A stretch of DNA of 64,000 bases from Nemopilema nomurai (taxonomy: Eukaryota; Cnidaria; Scyphozoa; Rhizostomeae; Rhizostomatidae): contig ML133383.1 in NCBI GenBank assembly GCA_003864495.1, positions 5,192,880-5,256,879 of the forward strand, in the 5' to 3' direction. Below are positions 1 through 12,696 of the stretch, piece after piece. The notes beneath the pieces are model-generated. The model was given only the letters and a program-made list of their open reading frames with translations. It did not search any database and had not been told where the DNA came from. Each line of letters starts with the position of its first letter. Within the stretch, counting starts at the first letter, position 1. The translations under genes and the position numbers were made by a program.

Positions 1-46
1 CCTTCTTTTGGAGAAAGATTTTCAATGACCACACCTTTTGTCGAAG

Positions 47-3000
47 ATGCCGCTGAATGGCAATGACAAGCAAGCTAGAAAGAAGAAGATCAACTATTCG
101 AACTCATTTCGAAACCAACCGTTCGAGATTGCAAAGGATCATTTCAAGCGGGACGATGAACTGCGGCACTCAACTGGCTCGACGAGAGAAAGTCACTCAG
201 TGACACACCGTGCCAAGACTGACGTCAGCTTGAAGTGTCCAGCCGAGTTGCGGCAGGTCTATCGGGCCGATTTAGGGATGGTGAATGGTCAGAGGTCTGG
301 CTCTTACGATTCGCAGATGTCAGAAAAGGAAGAAGCAGGCACCCCCTCCCACAGCGTCACGCACCTCATTCGCGGCTTCGAGTCCAAGTCTGGCAGCAAT
401 TCGCGCACCGAGTCGAGTCGACTCCTCACGCCGGCCATAGGCTCATACGAGGACAACTCGGAGTACGAAGCGCAGACAAGCAGAAGAGAAGTGCGTCGAA
501 ACGCAAACTGTCGATTAGGAAACGAGGTAAAGGCAACAACAGCAGCAACGCGTCCATTCTCCAGAAACTGGGAATTGCCCCCTTCATGGGCTCGGAAAAC
601 CGCAATGCGAAGAAAGCGCTAGCTCACTTTGATGTACAGAGTGTCCTGTTCGAACTGGAAAATGCAGCAGTACTGAAAGCGATTTACGCCGATGGCGGAA
701 GCCGACCGAAGAACATCTCGACCGGAGCATCGGCTGCGTCCATTCGTAGTCAGAAAAAAAAGTCGGAGGGCAGTGACTCGGGGAGCGCAGAAAAAGTCGG
801 ACCGGACTCAATCGTAGATGACGGAGATGGAGCGACTAATGAACTTGTCGAGAGTTGTCCATTTTTCCGAAACGAAATCGGGGCAGTTGAGAAGCCGGAA
901 GAAGACAAAATGAGCCAACTGTTTGGAAAATTCCGGGGTAATATGTCCGGTAGAATTTGGACTTCAATGAGCAAGAACCGCACCCCGTCGCTGGAACTGC
1001 TTCACTCTACTGATAACGATTTGGATTCAATATTCGGGGGTGGCTCATCGCCCAATGAACTGGATCAGAAGAACGATATCACATTGCTGGAATTCGTAAG
1101 CGAAGACTCAAAGATTTCACTCTGGGACCGCCCAAAGAGGTCTGATAAACGGATATTCGACTTCCAGCATATAGACCTGGGTGCCATGTACTATCGTGAA
1201 TATTTCGCTGGGAAAGGTAAGTAGCACGAAAATGGTTGAAAATGGCATGCCCCCTCTCGTATTCACCATGAAATTTCCTGGATAATTTCGTCCTCCCTTT
1301 TAGTTTATTTATTTCCTCTTTTTAGATCACCAAAACTATTTAGGTATTGATGAGAAGTATGGTCCTATGAGCATCTCAATTGTTCGGGAAAACCTTGAGA
1401 AAATGGCTGTGTTGGGACACCCGAAGGAACTTACGAAGGGCAGCTCACACAAATACCAGTACCGGATCATACTCAGAACAACCGAGGTTGGCCTAGATGA
1501 TTTCTTGGCGTCTCCCTGCTCAATCTTTCTGCTTCTCTTCAATAAATTCTTTGCAGTGAATACGCCTTGACATGATTTATGACCTTGACGTTTTTGTATG
1601 GTAATGAGAGCAAAAAACTTTGTGTATGGTAAACCGCTTTGGCTGCTAATTCTATTTAGACCCATATCTATACAGCGAAAGTAAATGCTCCATGAGGACT
1701 TTATACACCAACAATTTTGTTATAGTCCTTGGTACCAACTCTCGCTCTTTTGAAGCCTGTCTTGAGTAGTGAGTTGTTGGGAATCTCGTGCGGTTGAAAT
1801 GAGTTTCTTGCAATTTCGATTTTACGAATTGCAGCCAATTTAAAGAATCTAGTGATTAATATGAATTCTTTGCATGTTTGTTTTTTAGCTGTCGACATAT
1901 AGAGGAGCTGTGCTCGAAGAATCAATCCCTTCAACAACAAGGCATGGGGCGTCTAGAGCCCTCCCACCACGTGACATTCTGGAATTTTGTTTCCCTGAGT
2001 TACAAATCAGTTGTTTAAAAACAGCAATCGCGGGAACTAAGGTGTGATACCAAATTTGAAGTAGCAAAATGTTTTAGTAGTTAGAGTGAATTGTCATTCG
2101 CAATCGAATAAAATTGCATCTGCAAGCTGTATGTAGAAGGAGTCAAGTAGTTTTGAAAACAGAAACCCTGTCATCATTTGCCGTCATCATTTGCCGTCAT
2201 CATTTGCCGTCATCATTCTTGCCTTATGATATCAGTTGTCATGTGACGTCATTTCGCTCTCGTTTCCAGGTTCCTGAGCAACTCCAAAAGCTTGATGAGC
2301 AGCAGGTCAGTGTCTCAATTTCCCTTCTCTCGACGCGGTGTGCTGGATGCCATGTCGCCCAGCAGTAACCTTTCTTTTGCAGTTAGACATTGCAATTGTC
2401 AAACTCCATCTAATTTAGATAGCTGTAGCCCAATGATGAAAGGCGATTATTGAAGGAAAAACGTCCACCATTTTTATATTTTTTGTTGTATTCATTTCCT
2501 TTATATTCCTCTTTCTGTTCTATTTCCAATGTTCTTTTCAACCCGTGTTTTTTTCATTTTTTGTTGGACCTGATGATTCGTGCTGATAAGATCTGAGGGC
2601 TTTCCAAGATCAATCGGGCATACAATAGCCCAAGTAGTTTTTTCATCAGTTTGTCGATCAATAATGTGTTGCTCTAATGTAAAAAGAGTTTCCTATGAAA
2701 ATAAGCCCCATTTTTGTTATCTTTGTCTCAGCTGTCATTACAATACAAGGTTGGGCTGCTGTATTGCAAGGCCGGACAGAGCTCAGAAGAAGACATGTAT
2801 AACAATGGTATTTTTCTTGATTCTTTTTTCATATCTTTGACACCACCAGCTTTCACTAAAATTTTCCCCGATCGTTGTTCGCACAAATATGCCAATTTCA
2901 ATTGTTTTAATGAGTGTGCAATTGGTTTCTAGAGCACCACGGACCGGCTTTTGACGAGTTCATGGACGTTATTGGTGAGAAGGTTTTCCTGAAGGGATTT

Positions 3001-6000
3001 GAAGGCTACAGAGCACAACTGGATAACAAGAGTAAGATTATTTATCCAAGTCCTCGAGATAATTCGTTTTCAAAGTTTTCTTCTGCTTAACCGAGCAAGG
3101 AAGTTTTACGTTTTGCGAAATTTCTTTTCCAGATGATTCTACTGGAACCTACTCGTTGTATACCAAGTTCCAAAATAGGGAAATCATGTTTCATGTGTCC
3201 ACATTGTTGCCATGGACCCCTAACAACAAGCAACAGGTGGGTTGGCGCGCGAACCTTGTAAATCTCGACGGATGATGTCCTTTGCAGCTATCTTCTATTT
3301 GACCTAGATTGCTTTACACAAAGACTCACAACCTGCTTTTCACTTCATGTTTTATTTTTGTTACTTTTATTGAACTTTTCGCAGCTTCTTCGAAAACGTC
3401 ACATTGGCAACGACATAGTGACGGTAATATTCCAGGAGCCTGGTGCCGAGCCTTTCACTCCGAAAAATATTAGGTCGCATTTTCAGCACGTGTTCATCGT
3501 CGTTCGCGTGGAGAATCCGAACACAAACAACGCTGCGTACAGGTTGGTGGTGTGAATTATTCAGACGGCTCTTTGTTATACCCATGCCAAACGCCCTCCT
3601 TTCCAGATGTTTTTAATCCACTCTTTCAAATCTATAATTAAGTCTTCGCGAGAAGTTAAAATGTATTAGTAGGCCGAATGCGGCTGCTTCATCAAACGGA
3701 TATTCAACCTTCCTAATTTGATTGATTGATAAGCGGACCCATTAGTATTGTCACGTTCTGTCAGCCAGTCCATTGTATTGTTTTTCCTTTTAGGGTCGCT
3801 GTAAGTCGCTCACAAGATGTGCCAGAATTCGGCCCGCCTATTCCACCCGAATCTACTTTTCGAAAGAATAAAGCATTCCGAGACTTCTTGTTATCAAAAA
3901 GTGAGTTCTTTCTAATCCAGGTTTACCAAGAAAGAATGTATGTCTGTAGAAAAGCGGATTAGACGTTATTTGATTTGAATTCCTCCAATGTAATCTGGAC
4001 GCACAGACCTATTATAGGAATCCACATGCCGTTTCCAAGATGACTTCAAAACCTTTTTGTTCAGAATTGCCTGTTCTGGTTCACATTGTCATCCCAGAAG
4101 GAATCTTGAGCAGCCTGCGCCTCTTGGCTGCCTTCCTGGCAATGGAAGTGTTTGAATCCAAGTTTGAATTTGAGACATAATTCACCACACGCTGTTTTTA
4201 GATTTTTAAGCATGTCCTAGTACACTCATTCGTCTCGCAAGCTTTGAAATTCCTCTCCCATTCCTTTACCAAGTTATAAATGCTGAAAATGCTGCCCACA
4301 AATCAGAAAAGTTTACTGCTATGGCAGTGCGGACGCGATACGAGTACCTGAAGGATCTAGCCACAAATTTCGTAACCACTCAGACAGTTGACTCTGGAGG
4401 CGCAAAATTCAGTGAGTATTTTTCTATCCTCAAATTTTGTGGAATTCATTGGGACTCGAGCGGACACTTCACAACCATTTTAAGTTCATTTGAAACCCAA
4501 AACGTCGGAAAGTTCATTCGCCAGGATATCTAGAAATGGGCTGTTTCCAATTTTGAGTCCAAGTGCTTCCTGAGTTATGGCTAATAGTGATTCATCAAGA
4601 CTATCGATCCAATGAGTAACCATTGGCTACGTAAACAGTTTATTGGTTATCTCCTGAAGAAAGTCGCATATATCTGAAAGAATATAGGTCATTTGGTAGA
4701 CTTCGTCTGTTTTCCCGCTTTGGCGGAATCAGCCTGAAATTAAGTCCAAATTTGAGTCCTGAGGCCCAGGTGCAAGGCATTTTTGCAAGAAAATCCTGAG
4801 ATGAGCTTAAAATTGAAATTAACATTTAATAAACTTTTGGAAACGTTTTACTTGAAATAAACCCGCTATCAGGAACATTTTAAAAGTCTACTCTAAAGTC
4901 TAGAAATAAAGCTATAACAATTTTGTCCCTTTCTCGGTATCAAGCGGAAAGCTACCTTCTGGATTTGTTCAGCTAAGTTTCTCCCAAATAAAGGTTTTGG
5001 ATCCTGTGCCCAAATATTTTTGTTTTATCATCAATAATTTGATCTAATTGAATCCCTATATTGTTCCAAAAAGCTTGCAATCACGATAAACAGATGATTG
5101 GTTGTTGGCAAGTGTCCGTTAGGCCACCCACACGAGCCCATTGTATGTTAAGGAATGACGTGGTGCTTTTGGCAAAAAGAACTTGCCGTGCTGGCCACGT
5201 TTAAGTCAGGCCTGTTCTTTGTCTGCTTCCGTTTTTTAACCTTTAGTTTTTCATTTTCTGTCCCCTCTAGTTGACAACAATTGATTTCGTAGGCAAATTC
5301 AATCCTCTAAGCGTGAAGAAAAGGGAGAAGATCCATCCGCCCTGCAATCCTGAAGTTTGGTGCCAGGGGAGCCTCATTTGGTCGGTCAAAGTAAGTCAAT
5401 GAATTTCTTCTCTTCTGCTTGCTCATTTGGTCGGTCAAAGTAAGTCAATGGATTTCTTCTCTTCTGCTTGCTCATTTGGTCGGTCAAAGTAAGTCAATGG
5501 ATTTCTTCTCTTCTGCTTGCTCATTTGGTCGGTCAAAGTAAGTCAATGGATTTCTTCTCTTCTGCTTGCTCATTTGGTCGGTCAAAGTAAGTCAATGGAT
5601 TTCTTCTCTTCTGCTTGTGATGAACAATCTTCTGCTCCTTCTCGATTGACGCTGTTTGCGTAAAGACTTTTGAAAGCCAACTCGGCTCGCACTGTTGTGA
5701 ATACCAATCACTGATTTACTAATCTACCCTTTAAAAAACACAAATTCGATTTATTTGAATGGGCAAGCATTTGAATCACCTCTCCAATATATTTTATCAA
5801 TTTTGTAGCACCTTGTCTTCCATGATGAACCGAACTGTTTGCTTTTCTTTGCCGCCATTTAAGCGCTCGAAATGATTGATGGACCTTTGCTAATCAAATT
5901 GGTCGTTTGGCTGCACCCTGTTTTAGTCTCCATTCCAATTATTCCTTGTAGGTAGATGCTGAAAATGCAGCGACTTCGAGGCTGTGCTTCATCGCCATCT

Positions 6001-9000
6001 CCACCAGTTTTATTGTTCTGCTCGACAAAGTTACGAAGGTATGTTCCCTTGAATCATTCTGGCTGTTGTTATTGTTATTGTTGCTGTTGTTGTTATTGTT
6101 GCTGTTGTTACTGTTGCTGTTGTTTTTTGATTCCTCTGCATATCTCGTCCTAAACCTTTTCAATGGCAACCACTTTGCAATCAATTTTCCGTGGCCATTT
6201 GATATACTCGAGAGTTCTTTTAGTAATTTTTGTGCCTGTTACTTCATCTGCTCACATTTATTTTTCTTCTTTTCGAAATAGGAAAATGTTGTAACAGTGA
6301 CGTGCAAATCTGTCATCGGATGGAGAATTTCTGGCTACAGGTACTGCCTTGAATTTCAGGCCTGCCTCTCTTCGTGCATTTCTCTTTAGTCGTCCCTCTT
6401 TTTCGTATCAATAGAGTGTACAGTTTTCCTCAAAAAAAGTCTCGATTCATGTACATCCACAACAACAGTCTACTCTTCTTGCTGCGAAAGTTTCCTCGAT
6501 TAACTCTTTGTATTAACTCCAGGGAGGGAATCCGTGAGACATCTTGAATTGTTTTGGGTTTGTATTTTAGTATGCGATTGTACTACAACAATGGTCAGGG
6601 GCTGAATCTGTCACTGGTGGAAGATGACGGCAATGAGATGACGTTCATTGTCAATCGACTCAAGGCAGTCACGCCAGGATGCCAGGTAGGCCGTTTCTTA
6701 CGCTCCACCTACCACTCAGGCTGTTTCAGCAAACGTTGTCGCTGTTGCAGCTTCAACATCTTCCTTTTATTTGCATTCGACATTTTGCTGCCTTGTTTTG
6801 AGTAAATTGCCTCAAATCTCTTCTCTTTCAAATCTTTGGAAGAGGTTTGGAAGCTTTTGTATGCAAATTTATGCAAATCAAAAAGAAATCAAAAAGAGTT
6901 AAGTAATAAATAGCTCTTGAAAAGTACAAAAAAGTCGATGGTATTTGCTTTGAAGTTTTGAAATGTTTGCTGCGTGGCTATCTCAATGACAACTGAAGTC
7001 GGTTTTATTTGATGCAGACCCAAGATATGTCGCTGCGCCGTAGTGCAAATGGGCAGCTGGGATTTCATGTGTTTTATGAAGGACTGGTGGCTGAGGTCGA
7101 ACCGTACGGAATGGCATGGCAAGCTGGTTTAAGGAAGGGAAGTCGCCTACTCGAGGTTCGTCTGCCGTCTCAACACATCTCTAGTCAGAGCACTAAAGGC
7201 ATTACGCACTGAAAGGGGCAGCGCGCCATATTATGAACCGCGCGCTTCGCGGCTTTGCTTCGCGGCTTTGCTTCGCGGCTTTGCTTCGCGGCTTTGCTTC
7301 GCGGCTTTGCTTCGCGGCTTTGCTTCGCGGCTTTGCTTCGCGGCTTTGCTTCGCGGCTTTGCTTCGCGGCTTTGCTTCATTCTTCAAGTTTGTGATAATC
7401 GTGCCATGTTTAATCGTGTGCCCCGAAAGACGCGTACCTACATAAGAAGTATAACCAATCGACTTCTTAATCGAAGATACTTAAGAGGCAGTAGTTATGA
7501 CTCAAATCTCTAGATGAAGAGCGGTGGAAGGTTACCTAAATTTCAAGAAAAGTGATCACGTTTATCGAATATCGAAGGTGTTGGATATGAAGGCCTATTT
7601 TACTCGATGTTTTGCGCATGCTCCTGACGTTTTGTGTTTTGTTTCGCAGATCAGCGGAAGGCTGGTTGGTAAGATGTCACATGACCGTATGATCCAATCA
7701 CTGCGTAAGCCTGGAAGCATCAAGGTCGTGGTGCTACCCCCGTTACCCGATGGTCAACCAAGGAAGTAAGTCTGTTCCCAACTCACGATTTCGTTGCGTT
7801 TCTCAAAAGTCCATTTACGCTGCACCCTCAATGCTAATGACGGGCAGTGGGTTTTCTGTAGTCTGCTCTTCAGTGAATTTTCTCTTCTTATCATTGCAGC
7901 TACAAGTCGACCCGCAACCTCAAACGCTATTCCAGCATGACCTCCGTTTATTCAGAGCGAATTCAGAACTCCACCGACACATCGGGCTCCTCCTCGTCTC
8001 GTGAAAACATCCCACTCGACTTCGAAACTGCGACTCCTATCCGCGTGGGTGGCGCGAAAATGACGACAATCGAAGCCATTATGAAGCAGAGCACGCCCCA
8101 TGGCAGCAGTCGGTTAGTAACAGTCCTTGCAGCTGTATGCCATTCATTCTTGTGTCGCGCGACCTAATCAGGATAGCCAAGTTGATTAAGTTTTTGGTGT
8201 TCTTTCGACATGAGTTTTTTCAGCCGCAGCATCCCATATTTTCGTTTGAATCTACGTAAGGAAGGTCTTCTTTGGTTCCATGGCTCTTTGCAATTTCAAG
8301 CTTGATTTAGGCTGCTGTGATAAGACAAGTGCTCATGACCTTTGGTCGATTTTAGGCTCAACAACAACCACTCGTCAAGACCCCAAGGTTTCATTCTGGA
8401 TTCTGACCAGTCATTAGAATTCGCCGACCATGTGTCCCCGGCAGAACACGGTAAGACGTCACCGGCGCACGCTGCAGACGGAAGACGATCCCGAGAAAGG
8501 TCACAACGAAAGCAAGGAGGATGCCGTGCCCAGAGCTGGAAAGGAGGAGACCCCCGTCCCTGCGGGTGACAAGCAAAAGGCTGCCGAGGCGCAGAAGCCA
8601 TCCATCATGCTGAAAGACACTGTGTCTAACTCGTCGTCAACTGGCAGCGTCGACCCAGAACTGACAGAGCTGGAGAGAAACATTGCAGACGCGCGAAAGA
8701 GTATCGACGCGAAGTTTTACAGGTCGTTGGTGCAAAACGCAGTATCGCGGAAGCAGCTTGATCAAGCCAATAGGGAGACTGGGTCTGTGAAACATGCATC
8801 TTCGAAGGAATTGAGGCACATATTAGAAAGGTCAGAGAAAAGGCCAAGCAAAAATGCTGTTGAATATGAGCCAGTTATTGAGGGGAAACTCTCTCCAAGA
8901 AGGGTTATGGATGCACCGATCCAAGGGAAGGGTGCGGCACCCCTAGGAGATCAATCGAAACCACCGCCAAATGGCGAGTTAGTAAACAGTTCGTCTGCAA

Positions 9001-12000
9001 GCTTGTCAAGAATGCGATCACCACCACCATATGAAGTGGCAATTAATTCGCTGGAAAGACAGCGCGCGAAAAAGAGCCAAACTAAGAAAGAAGGAGCGAA
9101 AGATGCGAATGTGGAAGTCGGACCCTCTGGTGGATCATCGCCAATCTACCACTCGAATGAATCGAGCCTGGATGAGAAGCCGAGGGTGCTCTTAAGGAAG
9201 ACGAGCAGCGAGACAAGGCGGCACCGGTACCTGGTGAAGAGCGAGAACTTGGAGGACCTCCTTGGGTCAAAAACTACCACAAAAGGAACGCCAAAGGCAG
9301 AGTCGAACCCCCTGCCATACGAGTTTATGGGAAATAGGAATAAGCTGATGATAGCCCGCTCCGAATCCAACATTCACGCGTCCTACGAAAAGTCACTCTT
9401 GGTTTCCGACAGTGAAGACAGACAACGCAATTTCGATATTGTTCAAACAAGAGTCCGCGACGTGAATGACGTCATCAAGGAGAAGATGCACGTGCGGTCG
9501 GGATCGGCGGACCAACTGGCGGGGTTCTCTGGTGCTCAGTCGCAGCGCCAGTTTTCTTCGCCCGAGAACAGGCGAAAGGAGCAGTTGGGCATGTCACGAG
9601 GGAACATGCCAAGAAAACTTAGCAGGAAGAGCAGCTTTGATTCAGAGGAAGGCACTCCATACTCGAGCCATAACAATCGCAAGATAAAAAGCCAGGAGGA
9701 TCTTGCAGTCGAGGCAAAGAGCGAAGCACCACCCGTGAAACACCATGCACCGTTGAGACAGTCCGGGTCGTTCTCAACTGAACCCTTTCTACCCAACGAA
9801 GAGAGTATTAATGACACTTTCGCGAAAATTGATCAGGCGTTCGGCTTCACCTCCTATGGTGACCAACAGGTGGCTGAGCAAAGTGCAAATAAGGAAGAGA
9901 GAAGAAAAAGGAAGTCGAAACACCGTCAGCGTGCAAGATCGTCGAAACATTTCTCGGACAGCTCAGACGAAGACAGTGGAGGTGGCAATACGGCCTCGGT
10001 TTCTTCCAAAAGACCTGCCTCGAGTGGGCGCCTTCGATTAAAGTCTTATGACAAGTTCAAGCCACCATCGCAGGATTCTCTAGAGAAGAAGAAAAGCGAG
10101 GCAGAGGAGAGTTTGGAGGCAGCAATTACGGAATTCCATTCCACGTTGTCGAGCCTGCCCGATCAACGCTCAAGCCTGTTTCGCTCATCATCAGTGGAGC
10201 AAAGCAAGATTGCGCAGACGCCGCAGGGACAACCACCCGTCAACGCAACCCCTACTGCTAAAAAGCAAAAGTCGGAGATAGCTTCGGTGCAAGTTTCAAG
10301 GAAAAAGATTTCGCACTGCGAAAGCAAAGGAAGCACTAGGATCGCTAGTCGTCAGTCGAGCATGGACTCGCCCTCCCACAGCTCAAGGGAAACCGGTGGA
10401 CGCGTACAGGAACTGGTGGGCAAGTTCTCAAGTATCGAAAGAAGAGATTCCTACGATTCACCGTCACCTAACAGAGGCGGCGAGCGCATGAGATCTCGGA
10501 GCGAGGCTAGGATATCATTGATCACTGCATCTTCGCCTTGGATTCGGAGGAGTTCTTACCAAAGCGGGAATAGGAATACCGAAGCAGGGAGTGCTGTGCG
10601 CCGTTTAGAAAAGCACCGAGTCAGTCATACGGAGAACAATAAACAAGTCACGCCGACTCCTGAGGAAACGCCTGTGCGGAAGCGAATAAGCGTAACAGTG
10701 CGCCCCAAGCTGGAAATGTCAACAAATGAGCCGGATCATTTAGGGCATGTGCCAGTTGCATCAAACAGTCCGTTGTGGCTAGAAGCCTGCGAACGAGGCA
10801 TGACCACCCTACCAGGTCGAGGGAAGAAGTTCACAAAGAGTGTCACATCCAGCGGTAAGGCCGCCTCAATTTGCTCTCTCTCTCGTCTTGTTGAGCGCTC
10901 TGTTTCTAACACTTTCAATAACTCTGCTTTTTTACGAAAACAACGAGCGCCGTAACATTTCTTCTTCTGTCAGTTCCGGACTTCCATTTTATATTCAGAG
11001 TTTTGTGTTTGGATATTTACTCCTTGCTTTAACCCTAACTGTCTCCCTATGAAGGTGCAATTTCCCTTTTGGTCTATTCTGAACTTACCAACATGTTTTT
11101 AGCTATTCGTGCAAAATTCCCTAAAGAATTTGTAGAGGCTGAATTCCTGAGAGGATTGCCCGTGTTTAGACACTTTTAAGTCGACCTGAATACGAGTTTA
11201 ATTCATTGTAATCGCTTCAACTAATAGAGCAGTACAGTGAGATGTAGGCTTCGGTGAGTTTCGAGCTCGGTCGGCCTGAAAGGATGTCTGTCGTGCAACA
11301 CGTCTGTGGTTTGCTGCTCAATCCGCCGCTCATGTTCACTGAACAGCAAAATGATGTTGCTCTTGGAGTTTGTGCTCCTGTCAGCCAAAAGGATTGTCAG
11401 ACATTTCCGTGCACAGCTATGTTGTGCTTGGCTTGTGGTGTCCACCTCTGCGTGGGTGTGCGTAATGTCCTTTCGAATCAGGCTTACTTGGCTCAGTTAG
11501 TCATGCTTTGCCGATCATCCGCAGCGTCTTTCTATGCTCTTCGTTCGTGGTACATCCAGGTCTCCTTCGCAGCCTTTTATGTCTCGTTTATGATTGGTAC
11601 TTGGTGGTGCGTCATAAACGCGAAGTTATATGATTTCTATACACGCCAATTGTGTTGCCCCCCGGCACTCCTGCGAGGGTATGTGTGTGTGTGTGTGTGT
11701 GTGTCTAATTTCTGCAAGTGTTGCTCCAACTCTTTGCTTTCAAACGTCTCTCAGTGTTTGTCAAAGCTCTCAGGAGTTATTCTTCCTTAAATGACATTGG
11801 TTAGGCTACAAATCAAATGCATCCGGGTGAAAATTGCGAGGCAAGAATAAAAACATTTTTTCTTACGACCAGACAAAAGTAATTCTTGAATTTCCTGCAA
11901 GACTGAAGCGATAGAAATGAAAAGGAATCAGTTTGGTAATATAATGATACTTGTTTATTTATGTGTTATTACGACTTTCACGGAAAGCCAAATCTGTGTG

Positions 12001-12653
12001 CAACATTAACTCTGTTATCAAATCGATCTTTTAGGTATCAATTGATGCCGTAACCTGCCCACATGCGATAGACTTAAAATAAGAAAATACAGGTTACATT
12101 TCGAAAAAAGTTTCTTCAGGACATTAGGCAGGCGTTCACGTGGTCGGATTGATTTTCATGCACGTGTCAGAAAATGCAGCATGTTGTGTTTTGACTGTTG
12201 TCGTCTTCTCGAGCCACGTTCCGATTTGCCGATTCGCTTGTCTACGGTTGTCACCTGTTGGTTTCGTTCACGTTTGTGTATTTCAAGTTCTCCTATAGTT
12301 CCTTGTCTGAGTAAAACAGCCATGTGGCAAGGTCGTGGTTCTTTTCGTTTTGCATTTCGTCTTTTGTCAAGTTACTTGTTAAAGATTTGTTGTCTCCGTC
12401 TTTTTTAGTCGTTAATGTACCACTTAGTGTTAGAGGTCTGGACCTAGCCCCTCAGCGCGCAGAAGAGTTAAACACTTCGAGCAAAGAAGACCTTCGACTG
12501 ATGTTGTCGGTTCTTTCTGGGGAGCTAATCAAGGTAAACATGAGGTTGGAGCGTTGTGATAGTTGCGATTAAATCATCACTTCTAGCAAGGCTTTTCATT
12601 TCGGCCAAACAGCCCCGTAGTTGTTCAGCCTTGAAACGTCGTGTTGGCCATGA

Positions 12654-12696
<43 letters not shown>

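Noticed and set aside
5939..6281. Poly-Asn (minus) and poly-Leu (plus) frames
   Set aside because: They read through an intronic trinucleotide repeat; the real SIPA1L exon 5952-6038 uses another frame.
7202..7513. Arg/Gly/Phe/Ala and Lys/Ser/Arg/Glu repeat proteins
   Set aside because: Artefacts of the 13-bp array; frames exist on both strands with the same 13-residue period.
11254..11790. 178-codon Cys-rich plus-strand frame
   Set aside because: It lies wholly in SIPA1L intron 10855-12408, includes the GT microsatellite and lacks family similarity.
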